19,424 bases of DNA from an uncultured Bacillota bacterium. Its GTDB lineage: Bacteria; Bacillota_I; Bacilli_A; Izemoplasmatales; UBA1188. The translations under genes were made by a program, and so were the position numbers. How positions within the stretch are numbered: position 1 is the stretch's first letter; the number at the start of each line of letters is the position of its first letter. Location: contig CALCVH010000176.1 in assembly GCA_937907585.1 (NCBI GenBank), forward strand, positions 1 through 19,424, read 5' to 3'. Positions 1-8,180 of this stretch are shown in pieces. The notes below the pieces were generated by a model. The model did not search any database, was not told the DNA's origin, and was given only the letters and a program-made list of their open reading frames with translations.

Positions 1-152
1 GAGTGATGCTTAATAAGAAATTATTATATACAGCTGTAACTAGAGCGAAGGATTATCTTGTATTAATAGGTGATTTTATAACTTTAAATAGGACTATTAG
101 AGTGCTATCTGAAGATAGAAAAACTCGAACTAAAGAGTTTATCAATAATTAA
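1..152 (+). CDS. recD2: RecD2-type ATP-dependent DNA helicase, C-terminal fragment
   Basis: Only the last 49 codons lie in the window, read in the frame beginning at base 3 and ending at TAA 150-152. The visible protein contains LLYTAVTRAKDYLVLIGD, the C-terminal superfamily 1 helicase motif (VI) of RecD/UvrD enzymes, where Arg and Thr contact ATP during 5'-3' unwinding. In Bacillus subtilis recD2 (yrrC) lies just upstream of alaS, the next gene here, which favours RecD2 over UvrD/PcrA. RecD2 enzymes act in DNA repair and replication-fork maintenance without RecBC. The short basic tail after the motif is typical of a protein terminus, so the gene looks intact at its 3' end. The identity of the missing N-terminal part is inferred from synteny. 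Confidence 0.8.
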   Translation, partial: VMLNKKLLYTAVTRAKDYLVLIGDFITLNRTIRVLSEDRKTRTKEFINN

Positions 153-155
153 TTC

Positions 156-184
156 TTGAATAATAATTTTTATTATTTTATAAT
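156..184 (+). promoter_or_regulatory. Sigma-A promoter of the alaS T-box operon
   Basis: A -35 box TTGAAT (156-161) and a perfect -10 box TATAAT (179-184) are separated by exactly 17 bp, beginning 4 bases after the recD2 stop. The transcript should start near 191, just before the T-box leader, and drive alaS and the overlapping genes behind it. Confidence 0.85.
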
Positions 185-190
185 AAACTG

Positions 191-411
191 AACTGATTGA
201 GTAAAGATTAGTAGTAAGAATAAATTGTTTATAGAGAGTTCTGGTTTGGTGAAACAGAATACAATAATCTTATGAAGCTCCTTTATTAGGTTTATGGGTG
301 ATTCCTTTATAGATCAAAAATTGAGAGCTGATCATATAATGTGACTCAGAATAAAGGTGGTACCGCGGAAAAGATTTCGTCCTTAAATTATTTTTTAAGG
401 ACTTTTATTTT
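191..411 (+). promoter_or_regulatory. T-box riboswitch, alanine specifier (GCU)
   Basis: This leader controls alaS by reading tRNA-Ala charging. The T-box core AAAGGTGGTACCGCGG is at 353-368; its TGGT bulge complements the ACCA end of uncharged tRNA-Ala (discriminator A). Stem I is visible: AGTA (200-203) and GAA-GCT (275-279) face each other as the specifier loop below a helix formed by AAGATTA (204-210) and TAATCTT (265-271), followed upward by the conserved AGAGAG (233-238) and GGTGAAAC loop region. The specifier codon is GCT (277-279), an Ala codon, in agreement with the gene downstream. The leader ends in the competing terminator. Known mechanism: uncharged tRNA stabilises the antiterminator so that alaS and the genes behind it are transcribed. 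Confidence 0.93.
379..411 (+). terminator. T-box attenuator (intrinsic terminator)
   Basis: GTCCTTAAA (379-387) pairs with TTTAAGGAC (394-402) in a 9-bp stem with a 6-nt loop, followed by a T-rich tract TTTTATTTT. It is mutually exclusive with the antiterminator formed by the T-box core just upstream and is the OFF state of the riboswitch. Confidence 0.9.
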
Positions 412-434
412 GTTTATATGGGAGGAATAAATAA

Positions 435-3065
435 ATGCGCTATTTAAAAGGAAATGAAATCAGAAGAATGTGGCTTGATTTCTTTAAAAGTAAGGGACAT
501 GACGTAGAAGAAAGTGCTTCTTTAGTCCCATCAGACGATAAGTCGTTATTATGGATGAACGCTGGTGTTACGCCACTTAAAAAATATTTTGATGGTAGAA
601 AAACACCAAAGAATCCTAGAATTTGTAACGCTCAAAAATGTATTAGAACTAACGATATAGAAAACGTTGGTAAAACATCTAGACATCATACGTTCTTCGA
701 AATGTTAGGCAACTTCTCAATTGGAGATTATTTTAGAGATGAAGTTATCCCTTGGGCAGTAGAACTATTAACTAGTGATGAATGGTTCGCTATTCCAAAA
801 GAGAAATTATTTATTACATATTATCCAGATGATTTAGATACACTAAATAAATGGGTAGAATCTGGAATAGATAAGTCACATATGGTACCATGCGCTGGTA
901 ACTTCTGGGAGATAGGTGAAGGACCATGTGGACCTGATACCGAAATATTCTTTGATAGAGGAAGCAAATACGGCGATTTCACTCCTAAAGCCATTTCAGA
1001 TGATATTGAAAATGATAGATATATTGAAATTTGGAATATAGTATTTAGCCAATTTAATTCTGATGGTACTGGAGATAGATTAAACTATAAACCTTTACCA
1101 AAGAAGAACATAGATACAGGTTCGGGACTTGAAAGACTCGCATGTGTATTCCAAGGAGTAGAAACTAATTTTGATACAGATTTATTCACTCCTATTATTC
1201 ATGAAGTTGAAAAAGTATCTAATAAAGAATATAAGGGAGAAGCGTCTTTTAAGATTATCGCAGATCACTTAAGAACTATCACTTTCGCTATTTCTGATGG
1301 TGCATTATTCTCTAATGAAGGTAGAGGATATGTTTTAAGAAGACTACTTAGAAGAGCGGTTAAACACGGAATATCATTAGGTATTAAAGAACCATTCTTA
1401 TATAATCTTGTAGATACAGTTGTAGAAGAAATGAAAGGATTCTATCCTAACTTAGAAACAACTAAAGAATTATCTAAGAAGTTAATCAAACAAGAAGAAG
1501 TTAAATTCTTTAACACAATTGACTCTGGTCTTGAAAAGTTGTCAGATATCATCTCTAAATCTAATGGTGTAATCAGTGGAGAAGATGCATTCTTACTTTT
1601 TGATACATATGGATTCCCTCTAGAATTAACTGAAGAATACGCTAGTGAAAAGAATATATCAGTTGATAAGAATGGATATTATAAGATGATGGAAGCTCAA
1701 AAAGAAAGAGCGCGTAAAGCTCAATCTAACCAATCATCATTCGCTAAACAAAATCAAGAATTCTTAGATTATAAAGAAGAATCAGTCTTTACTGGATATG
1801 ATTCACTAGTTGAAGATGCGACAATCATCAAAGTATTTGATACAGGATTCGTTACTGATAAGACTCCATTTTATGCAGTATGTGGTGGACAGATTGGAGA
1901 TACTGGTACAGTAACTAAAAATGGAATCAGTTACGCAATAACTGATACATTGATGATGCCTAATAAACAACATCTCCATGTGGTTGAAAACCCATATCTA
2001 TTTAGTGAAGGTGATAAGGTAAGACTCGCTGTTGATGATGAAAGAAGAGAAGCGTTAAGAGAAAACCATTCTTGTTGTCACTTAGTATTTAAAGCGTTAA
2101 GAGAAGTTTTAGGTAACCATGTATCTCAACAAGGTTCAGAAATCTCTAAAGAAGCATTAAGATTTGATTTTAACCACTATGAATCATTAAGCGATGATGT
2201 GATATTAAAAGTTGAATCATTAACTAATGAATATATAAATAACGCATATGAACAAAAGACTGTAGAAGTTCCGATTGATGAAGCTAGAAACTTAGGCGCT
2301 ATCGCTGAATTCGGTGAGAAATATGGTGATAAAGTCAGAGTCGTTGACCTTGGCGCAACAATTGATGTTTGTGGTGGAACACATGTTAAAAATACTAAAG
2401 ATATTGGTAAGTTTATGATCCAATCAATCTCATCAATTGGTTCAGGTATCTATAGATTAGTTGGTTTAACTAAATCTCAAATTGAACACGAAAAAGATTA
2501 TTTTAAAGGAATTAGAGAAGATTTTAAGAAATTATCTAATAAGGCTATTGAAATCGAAAATAAAGCTAAAGAAGCTAATCTAGATCTAAAGTTTAATCAT
2601 AAGATTAATGAAGTTTATACATTCAGTTATCAAGATGTGATAAATTTAAGACTCGAACAAGCTAAACTTATAGAAGCTGTTAAGAACTTCGATAAAGAAG
2701 TTAATAAGAAGATGAGTGAAGCTAGTCTAGAAACATATTCTAAATATCTAGATTTATTAAATGATAAGGGCGGAGTAATCAAATTAAAAGATTTTGAAAA
2801 ATCAGAATTAAGAAATCTAGTAGATTATCTCGCATCATTTAAGGTTAATTCAACTGTAGCGTTAATAGATGAAACTGATAATAAATTACAAATATTAGTA
2901 AAGAACTTAAATCCAAATAAAGACGCATCATCAATTTTAAAAAGCGCACTTTCTATCGCTGATGGTAGAGGCGGAGGAAAGAAAGATTTTGCGCAAGGCG
3001 GAGCTCCATCAGTTGATAAATTAGATGAAGTATATAACTACCTGGTTGAGGAAATTAATAAATGA
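435..3065 (+). CDS. alaS: Alanine--tRNA ligase
   Basis: Class II synthetase that charges tRNA-Ala in the cytoplasm. At 876 aa it is the usual full length. The N-terminal catalytic core is recognisable (TSRHHTFFEMLGNFSIGDYF in motif 2, GSGLERLACVFQGV in motif 3), then the tRNA-recognition region (RGYVLRRLLRRAVKHG), the editing domain with metal-binding HSCCH (545-549) and CGGTH (646-650), a helical stretch, and the Gly-rich C-terminal DGRGGGKKDFAQGG of the C-Ala domain. In the first editing motif the usual middle residues are replaced by Ser-Cys-Cys while both His are kept. The start follows a good ribosome site (GGGAGGA, 420-426). Transcription is under the T-box leader. It opens a seven-gene operon; its TGA stop overlaps the ruvX ATG. 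Confidence 0.98.
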   Translation: MRYLKGNEIRRMWLDFFKSKGHDVEESASLVPSDDKSLLWMNAGVTPLKKYFDGRKTPKNPRICNAQKCIRTNDIENVGKTSRHHTFFEMLGNFSIGDYFRDEVIPWAVELLTSDEWFAIPKEKLFITYYPDDLDTLNKWVESGIDKSHMVPCAGNFWEIGEGPCGPDTEIFFDRGSKYGDFTPKAISDDIENDRYIEIWNIVFSQFNSDGTGDRLNYKPLPKKNIDTGSGLERLACVFQGVETNFDTDLFTPIIHEVEKVSNKEYKGEASFKIIADHLRTITFAISDGALFSNEGRGYVLRRLLRRAVKHGISLGIKEPFLYNLVDTVVEEMKGFYPNLETTKELSKKLIKQEEVKFFNTIDSGLEKLSDIISKSNGVISGEDAFLLFDTYGFPLELTEEYASEKNISVDKNGYYKMMEAQKERARKAQSNQSSFAKQNQEFLDYKEESVFTGYDSLVEDATIIKVFDTGFVTDKTPFYAVCGGQIGDTGTVTKNGISYAITDTLMMPNKQHLHVVENPYLFSEGDKVRLAVDDERREALRENHSCCHLVFKALREVLGNHVSQQGSEISKEALRFDFNHYESLSDDVILKVESLTNEYINNAYEQKTVEVPIDEARNLGAIAEFGEKYGDKVRVVDLGATIDVCGGTHVKNTKDIGKFMIQSISSIGSGIYRLVGLTKSQIEHEKDYFKGIREDFKKLSNKAIEIENKAKEANLDLKFNHKINEVYTFSYQDVINLRLEQAKLIEAVKNFDKEVNKKMSEASLETYSKYLDLLNDKGGVIKLKDFEKSELRNLVDYLASFKVNSTVALIDETDNKLQILVKNLNPNKDASSILKSALSIADGRGGGKKDFAQGGAPSVDKLDEVYNYLVEEINK

Positions 3066-3487
3066 GAATAATGGGTCTTGATTTAGGAAATAAAACCTTA
3101 GGAGTTGCGATATCTGATTCTTTAATGATGTTCGCAACAGGCTACCCTACAATCCGTTTCAAATCAAAAGATTTTAATACAGCACTCAGTGAAATATTAA
3201 AAGTTATTGAAAAAGAAAAAGTAGATGAAATAGTATTAGGTCTTCCAAAAAACATGGATGGCTCTATCGGTTTTCAAGCTCAAATCTGTCTTGATTTTGG
3301 AAAAAGACTAGAAGAAGCGTCTCACATAAAAGTTAATATGTTTGATGAAAGACTCACATCTAAAATAGGATTAAATTCTATGATTATGGGTAATGAAAAC
3401 AAGAAAACAAGACACGATGCGATAGATGAAGCCGCAGCGAAAGTAATACTACAAGACTACTTAGATAAAAGAAGGAAAAGCGCATGA
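3062..3487 (+). CDS. ruvX: Putative Holliday junction resolvase / pre-16S rRNA nuclease YqgF (RuvX)
   Basis: RNase H-fold nuclease of the YqgF/RuvX family, implicated in Holliday junction resolution and 16S rRNA 5'-end maturation. 141 aa, the family length. Visible family motifs: GLDLGNKTLGVAISD with catalytic Asp7, IVLGLPKNMDGSIG (57-70), DERLTS (95-100) and HDAIDEAAA (118-126) carrying the remaining acidic metal ligands. The ATG overlaps the alaS stop by four bases (ATGA), so translation is coupled. In B. subtilis the small gene yrzL sits between alaS and this gene (yrrK); it is absent here. Confidence 0.93.
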   Translation: MRIMGLDLGNKTLGVAISDSLMMFATGYPTIRFKSKDFNTALSEILKVIEKEKVDEIVLGLPKNMDGSIGFQAQICLDFGKRLEEASHIKVNMFDERLTSKIGLNSMIMGNENKKTRHDAIDEAAAKVILQDYLDKRRKSA

Positions 3488-3819
3488 AAGAAGTAGAAAA
3501 TAAGAACGACGCTAGTTATATTACTGATGAAGATGGTAACGAATTAGAAATTGAGATAATCACAGAATTCGAAAGGGATGAAGACGGAAGAAGCTTTGTT
3601 GTATATGTGGATAAATATCCAGAAGAAACTGACACTGAAAATAGCTTTTTCGTTGGAGAAGTAATCACTTTAGAAGATGGTTCTCAAGAATTAATTGATG
3701 TAAATGATGAAGAAGATATGATGTATTGTCAGAAGATGTTTGATGATTACTTCCAACAAGAATTATCAAGATCTATGGGCGATGAAGATTATAACGACGA
3801 GGATACAATAGTTAGTTAA
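3484..3819 (+). CDS. DUF1292 family protein (YrzB-like)
   Basis: Small acidic protein of 111 aa, very rich in Asp and Glu, matching the DUF1292/YrzB family by its repeated beta-hairpin pattern (ITDEDGNELEIEIITEF, VITLEDGSQELIDV) and by position directly after ruvX, where B. subtilis has yrzB. The function of the family is not established. ATG overlaps the ruvX stop (ATGA) and its own TAA overlaps the ATG of trmR (TAATG), so it is embedded in a coupled operon. In Bacillus the transglycosylase gene mltG (yrrL) follows; here it is missing. No signal peptide or membrane segment is visible, so it is probably cytoplasmic. Confidence 0.85.
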   Translation: MKEVENKNDASYITDEDGNELEIEIITEFERDEDGRSFVVYVDKYPEETDTENSFFVGEVITLEDGSQELIDVNDEEDMMYCQKMFDDYFQQELSRSMGDEDYNDEDTIVS

Positions 3820-4391
3820 TGTTTGAAGATTTAAAGGAGTACGCTATATTAAATAATGTTCCAATTATAAGAGATGGAGGATTTGAATTCCTCTCTTTGG
3901 AGATTCAAAAACATTCATCATCAAGCGTTTTAGAAATTGGTACTGCAATCGGATATAGCGCAATAAGACTCGCATCTATTGGATTAAATGTCACAACTAT
4001 AGAAAGAAATAAAGATATGTATGATCTAGCAGTTAAAAACGTAGATAGATATAATTTAAATGATAAAATAGAATTAGTTTATCAAGATGCATTAGATTAT
4101 GCTCCAACTAAAACATATGATCTGATTTTTATAGATGCGGCTAAAGCACAAAATAGAAAGTTTTTTGAAAGGTTTTCTCCATTTTTAAATGATGGAGGAA
4201 TCATCATAGTAGATAATTTAAATTTTCATAATTTAGTTGACCAAGATTTAAGTGAGATTAAATCTAAAAATCTAAGAAGTTTAGTTAGAAAAATAAATGA
4301 ATTTAAGGAGTGGCTTAAAAATAATCCAGACTACATAACAGAATTTACTGATATGGGTGATGGAATGAGCGTATCAATAAAGAGATGTTAA
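3819..4391 (+). CDS. trmR: tRNA 5-hydroxyuridine methyltransferase (YrrM/TrmR)
   Basis: SAM-dependent O-methyltransferase of the YrrM family, which in B. subtilis makes 5-methoxyuridine at wobble position 34 from 5-hydroxyuridine. The SAM-binding motif is VLEIGTAIGYSAIRLA (37-52), followed by the acidic ribose ligand in TIERN, then FIDAAKAQ with Asp106 and IVDNLNF with Asp132-Asn133, the expected metal ligands. 190 aa, somewhat shorter than Bacillus YrrM because the N-terminus is trimmed. Start overlaps the previous stop (TAATG); its stop overlaps the next ATG by 7 bases. Neighbouring trhP1 and trhP2 supply the hydroxylated substrate, which makes the TrmR assignment much stronger than a generic O-methyltransferase call. 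Confidence 0.88.
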   Translation: MFEDLKEYAILNNVPIIRDGGFEFLSLEIQKHSSSSVLEIGTAIGYSAIRLASIGLNVTTIERNKDMYDLAVKNVDRYNLNDKIELVYQDALDYAPTKTYDLIFIDAAKAQNRKFFERFSPFLNDGGIIIVDNLNFHNLVDQDLSEIKSKNLRSLVRKINEFKEWLKNNPDYITEFTDMGDGMSVSIKRC

Positions 4392-5224
4392 TAACGTATC
4401 TATATGATTTAAGTGAACTTGATAAGATGGGAGATGCGATAGTTTTATCTTTAAAAGACTATTCTTTTAGCCAACCTAAAATGTTTACTGTAGATGAAAT
4501 AATTAATATAAAAAATACCATAGATAAGAAGGTATTTTTATCTATCACTCCACTATTTCATGAAGATGATTTTATTAGCTTAAGACCTATTATAAAGAAG
4601 CTATCTATTTTAGATGGTTTCATATTCCAAGATTTAGGTTTAATAGAACTATTTAAAGAAAACAACATATTAGATAAAGCTATATACGCTCCAGAAACAT
4701 TTATTACTAATCATTTAGATAGAGATTATTTTAGGCCAAGTGGTCTTAATATATTCTTAATATCTAGAGAGATAACTCTAGAAGATATTAAGAATATATT
4801 AGATAAAAAAGAAGATACTTTATATATGTATCAAGCGTTTGGATATTCAATGATGTTTTATTCATATAGACATCATTTTGAAAACTACTTTAAACACTAT
4901 GGATTAAATCTTGATTTATCTAATAAATATAATGTTTCTATTAAAGAAGAAAATAGAAGTGAGCTATATAAAACAATTGAAGATAACAAAGGATTTAGAA
5001 TATATAAAGATAAGATTCTAAACGCATATAAGGAAGTTAAAGAATTAAATATAGATTATATTTTACTTGAAAGAATATTTATAGATGATTTCATGTATTA
5101 TGACTCTATAAAGCTATTTAATTCTAAAATGAGTTTAACGTCTTTCTATAATAAATATGATAAGCATCTATTTGATAAAGGATATCTTTATCACGAAGTA
5201 GGTTTACTTAAGGAGGAAAAATAA
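4385..5224 (+). CDS. Divergent peptidase U32-family protein, TrhP1/YrrN-like
   Basis: 279-aa protein in the position of B. subtilis yrrN (trhP1), between trmR and the canonical U32 gene. The pattern of beta strands ending in Leu/Ile-Ser/Thr (VFLSITPLF, NIFLISREITLEDI) and the segment YQAFGYSMMFYSYRHH resemble the U32 TIM-barrel core, but similarity is weak and it lacks the barrel's cysteines: no Cys is present anywhere. In Bacillus the YrrN/YrrO pair takes part in prephenate-dependent hydroxylation of U34 in tRNA. The Cys-free partner probably does not bind an iron-sulfur cluster and may be a structural half of a heteromer with the next gene product. ATG overlaps trmR by 7 bases. The call leans on synteny. 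Confidence 0.7.
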   Translation: MLITYLYDLSELDKMGDAIVLSLKDYSFSQPKMFTVDEIINIKNTIDKKVFLSITPLFHEDDFISLRPIIKKLSILDGFIFQDLGLIELFKENNILDKAIYAPETFITNHLDRDYFRPSGLNIFLISREITLEDIKNILDKKEDTLYMYQAFGYSMMFYSYRHHFENYFKHYGLNLDLSNKYNVSIKEENRSELYKTIEDNKGFRIYKDKILNAYKEVKELNIDYILLERIFIDDFMYYDSIKLFNSKMSLTSFYNKYDKHLFDKGYLYHEVGLLKEEK

Positions 5225-6405
5225 TGAACATTCCTGAATTATTGTTGCCGGCGGGGAACCTAGATAAATTAAAGATAGCGCTTATTTATGGCGCTGATGC
5301 AGTATATATTGGGGCTAAATATTATTCTTTAAGAGCCCAAGCTTCTAATTTTACATTAGATGATATTAAAGAAGGTGTAGAATTTGCGCATTCTTTAAAT
5401 AAAAAAGTGTATATAACAGTTAACGTTATACCTAGAGAAAGAGAAATAGGTGGTGTTCTTGATTATCTTAAAAAATTAGAAGGATTAAAAGTGGATGGAC
5501 TTATTATATCAAGTCCTGCGATTCTAGAAATCGCAAGAAAGAACACTAATCTTCATATATCTATCTCTACTCAAATGTCAGTTATTAACTCATACGCTAC
5601 TAATTATTTTTATAATAATGGCGCTAGTAGAGTGGTACTTGGAAGAGAATGTTCTATTGATGAAATTAGAAAAATAAAAAAGAATACTAAGGCAGAACTC
5701 GAAGTTTTTATACATGGTGGTATGTGCAGCGCTTATAGTGGAAGATGCACATTATCAAATTATATGTCTAATAGAGACGCTAATAGAGGTGGATGCGCTC
5801 ATTCGTGTAGATGGAATTATTTAGTATATGAGGATGAAAGTAAAATCGATACTGATTATCCATTCCAAATCGCATCAAAAGACCTTGTGAGCATCGAGTA
5901 TATTAAAGAACTAGTTGAAATAGGTGTTGAGAGTTTAAAGATTGAAGGAAGGATGAAATCCTTACATTATGTCGCAACACTTAGTTACACATATAGAAAG
6001 TTGTTAGATGATATTAAAAATAATTCTCTTAAAGAATATGATTATTATTTAAAATTGTTAGAATCAAGTGAAAATAGAGAAAACGCAAGTGGATTCTTTA
6101 GTGGAAGAAACGATGATAGTATCGCTTTATATTCTAAAAATGGACTTGAAGCGAACCAATCATTCTTAGGAATAGTGCTTGATTATGATAAGAATAAAAA
6201 AGAGGCTTTATTTGAAGTAAGAAACCATTTTGAAAAGTTAGAAAAAGCGGAAGTAATGTCTCCAGGAAAGGACCTATTTGATATCACAATATTAAATATA
6301 TATAAGGATGGAATTGAGACATCAAGCGCTAAAAACGCTTTAGATAAGGTAATTATCAAAACTGATAAAACATTAAATAAAAATGATATATTAAGGAGAA
6401 TTTAA
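5224..6405 (+). CDS. trhP2: tRNA 5-hydroxyuridine synthesis protein, peptidase U32 family (YrrO/TrhP2)
   Basis: U32-family protein (393 aa) that, by homology to Bacillus YrrO and E. coli TrhP (YegQ), hydroxylates wobble uridine 34 using a prephenate-dependent route. Family hallmarks: ELLLPAGNLDKLKIALIYGADAVYIG at the N-terminus, ISTQMSV, and the signature HGGMCSAYSGRCTLSNY followed by GGCAHSCRWNY. Four cysteines (168, 175, 191, 195) are spaced as expected for an iron-sulfur cluster. SLKIEGRMKS and the C-terminal beta-rich extension are also typical. A strong Shine-Dalgarno (AAGGAGG, 5211-5217) precedes the ATG, which overlaps the trhP1 stop by one base. The older name 'collagenase' does not fit the known tRNA role. 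Confidence 0.9.
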   Translation: MNIPELLLPAGNLDKLKIALIYGADAVYIGAKYYSLRAQASNFTLDDIKEGVEFAHSLNKKVYITVNVIPREREIGGVLDYLKKLEGLKVDGLIISSPAILEIARKNTNLHISISTQMSVINSYATNYFYNNGASRVVLGRECSIDEIRKIKKNTKAELEVFIHGGMCSAYSGRCTLSNYMSNRDANRGGCAHSCRWNYLVYEDESKIDTDYPFQIASKDLVSIEYIKELVEIGVESLKIEGRMKSLHYVATLSYTYRKLLDDIKNNSLKEYDYYLKLLESSENRENASGFFSGRNDDSIALYSKNGLEANQSFLGIVLDYDKNKKEALFEVRNHFEKLEKAEVMSPGKDLFDITILNIYKDGIETSSAKNALDKVIIKTDKTLNKNDILRRI

Positions 6406-6408
6406 TCT

Positions 6409-7023
6409 ATGAAAACAGTGGTTATTAGCGTAGCTGGTGGATCTGGAAGCGGAAAGACGACAGTCGCAAATAAAATAATTCAAAAATTTAAAAAGAGTGA
6501 AGTTAGAATTATTAGATTAGATGATTATTATAAAAAGTTAGATCTTCCATTTGAAGAAAGAAAACTTGTTAACTATGATCATCCAGATTCATTAGATTTT
6601 GATCTGTTTGTTGAACAGATAAAAGAGCTAATTGATGGTAAAGAAATCAATAAACCGTTATATGATTATTCTATGCATCAAAGAAAAGATGAAACTGAAC
6701 TTATTGAACCATCTAGGATATTAATACTTGAAGGTATTCTTGTTTTAGAAGATGAAAGAATAAGAGATTTATCTGATATAAAGATATACGTAGATACAGA
6801 TTCTGATTTAAGATTCATTAGAAGAATGTTGAGAGATATAAGCGAAAGAGGAAGAAGTGTAGAATCCGTAGTTAACCAATATTTAACCACTGTTAAACCG
6901 ATGCATGAAGCATTTGTAGAAAAGACAAAAAAGTACGCTGATATCATCATTCCAAATGATTTTTCTCATGATGTAGCAGTAGACTTACTTGAATCTAAGA
7001 TATTTGAGATTCTAAAAAAATAA
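6409..7023 (+). CDS. udk: Uridine kinase
   Basis: Phosphorylates uridine and cytidine to UMP and CMP in pyrimidine salvage. The Walker A loop GGSGSGKTT (10-18) is followed by LDDYYK (37-42), the substrate-binding NYDHPDSLDFD, and the YDYSMHQR and LEGILVLED segments characteristic of Udk. The C-terminal lid region RFIRRMLRDISERGRS is intact. 204 aa, the family length. The ATG lies 3 bases after the trhP2 stop with AAGGAG inside the end of trhP2. It is the last gene of the alaS operon. The order trhP2-udk-greA is the same as yrrO-udk-greA in B. subtilis. Confidence 0.96.
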   Translation: MKTVVISVAGGSGSGKTTVANKIIQKFKKSEVRIIRLDDYYKKLDLPFEERKLVNYDHPDSLDFDLFVEQIKELIDGKEINKPLYDYSMHQRKDETELIEPSRILILEGILVLEDERIRDLSDIKIYVDTDSDLRFIRRMLRDISERGRSVESVVNQYLTTVKPMHEAFVEKTKKYADIIIPNDFSHDVAVDLLESKIFEILKK

Positions 7024-7024
7024 C

Positions 7025-7043
7025 ATTCTTTTGAAAAAAGAAT
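7025..7043. repeat. Small inverted repeat after udk, overlapping the greA -35 box
   Basis: ATTCTTTT (7025-7032) pairs with AAAAGAAT (7036-7043) around a 3-nt loop. There is no T-tract on the plus strand, so it is at best a weak terminator for the udk operon. It covers the -35 box of the greA promoter and could alternatively be a protein-binding site. Confidence 0.4.
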
Positions 7044-7059
7044 AAGGATATATTATAAT
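7031..7059 (+). promoter_or_regulatory. Sigma-A promoter of greA-mtnN
   Basis: TTGAAA (7031-7036), 17-bp spacer, TATAAT (7054-7059). Start predicted near 7066, leaving a leader of about 21 nt that contains the ribosome site AAGGAG before the greA ATG. The promoter separates greA-mtnN from the alaS operon. Confidence 0.85.
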
Positions 7060-7086
7060 AGTAAAAGAAACGAAGGAGAATATATT

Positions 7087-7539
7087 ATGGCAGAACGTTT
7101 ACATCAAATTACGGCTCAGTATTTAGAAGATATTAAAAAAGAGAAAGAATATCTTAATACTGTTGAAGTACCACAAAATCAACAAGCTTTACAAGAAGCT
7201 AGAGCTTTAGGTGATTTATCAGAAAACGCTGAATACGCTGCGGCAAAAGAAAAAGAAAAACAACTAAATGATCGTCTTGCGGAAATAAACGATATCATCA
7301 GATATCATGAAATAATCACTGCAGAATGGTGCACAATAAGATATGATGAACTTGGAATTACTAAGGATATCGTGTTAGTAGGTGTGCTTGAAGCTGATCC
7401 AGAACAAAAGAAGATTTCAAGAGAATCTCCTCTTGGAAAAGCTATTTCTGGAAGAAAAGTTGGCGAAACTGTAACATTCACATCTGGAACTGGTAAGAAG
7501 GTTGTTGTTACACTTGTCAGCAAAGGAAAAATGAAATAA
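7087..7539 (+). CDS. greA: Transcription elongation factor GreA
   Basis: Binds the RNA polymerase secondary channel and stimulates cleavage of backtracked transcripts. The N-terminal coiled coil is clear, with the conserved tip LGDLSENAEYAAAKE carrying the acidic Asp and Glu residues needed for cleavage. The C-terminal FKBP-like domain holds the family signature SPLGKAISGRKVGETV. 150 aa, slightly shorter than the 157-158 aa common in Bacilli. A good AAGGAGA ribosome site lies 9 bases before the ATG. The stop overlaps the ATG of mtnN by one base (TAATG). Confidence 0.96.
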   Translation: MAERLHQITAQYLEDIKKEKEYLNTVEVPQNQQALQEARALGDLSENAEYAAAKEKEKQLNDRLAEINDIIRYHEIITAEWCTIRYDELGITKDIVLVGVLEADPEQKKISRESPLGKAISGRKVGETVTFTSGTGKKVVVTLVSKGKMK

Positions 7540-8180
7540 TGTTTTTCGCAGTACTAGGAGCTATGGATTCAGAAGTAGCTTCTTTTAAAAACTTGTTAGA
7601 AGATATTAAAGAAGTTGAATATAATGGGTTTAAATATATACTTGGAAAGAAAAATTCCAATGATGTAGTAGTCACTAAAAGTGGTGTAGGAAAAGTGAAT
7701 ATGGCTATGGCTGTAACTAAATTATTAAATCATTTTGATGTTGATTTAATAATTAATACCGGTATAGCTGGAAGCTATAATACCAAAATAAATACTACAT
7801 GCGTCGCAACTATGGTTAGATATCACGATATATTAAATCTGCCTATAGAAAGTGAATTACTTAAACCAATATATCCAAACGAACATCTAATTAATGAAGC
7901 TAAAAAGATTCTTCCTGAATGTTTATTTGGAACATTCTTAACTGGAGACCAATTCATAACTAAAATAGAAGATCTCCATAACGCGCCACTAGAAAACGTT
8001 GTAGCGTGCGATATGGAATCTATGGCTGTCGCAAGGGTTGCGCAAGTGTTCAATAAAGATTTTTTAATTATTAGAACTATTTCAGATAACCTATCAATTG
8101 ATGCGGCCACTAAGAATGAAGAGTTTACTGCGTTTTCCGCTATTAATACTGTGCTAAAATTTATAGATAATTATAATTAA
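7539..8180 (+). CDS. mtnN: 5'-methylthioadenosine/S-adenosylhomocysteine nucleosidase
   Basis: Hydrolyses the glycosidic bond of methylthioadenosine and S-adenosylhomocysteine, recycling the by-product of SAM-dependent methyltransferases such as TrmR encoded upstream. The nucleoside phosphorylase fold is shown by the start MFFAVLGAMDSEV with catalytic Glu12, SGVGKVNMA (48-56), INTGIAGSY (72-80), TGDQFI (135-140), the substrate-binding CDMESMAVA (157-165) with Met159 and Glu160, and the general acid Asp183 in RTISDN. 213 aa, a little short of the usual 230. It is translationally coupled to greA; B. subtilis has mtnN (yrrU) near greA as well. Confidence 0.93.
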   Translation: MFFAVLGAMDSEVASFKNLLEDIKEVEYNGFKYILGKKNSNDVVVTKSGVGKVNMAMAVTKLLNHFDVDLIINTGIAGSYNTKINTTCVATMVRYHDILNLPIESELLKPIYPNEHLINEAKKILPECLFGTFLTGDQFITKIEDLHNAPLENVVACDMESMAVARVAQVFNKDFLIIRTISDNLSIDAATKNEEFTAFSAINTVLKFIDNYN

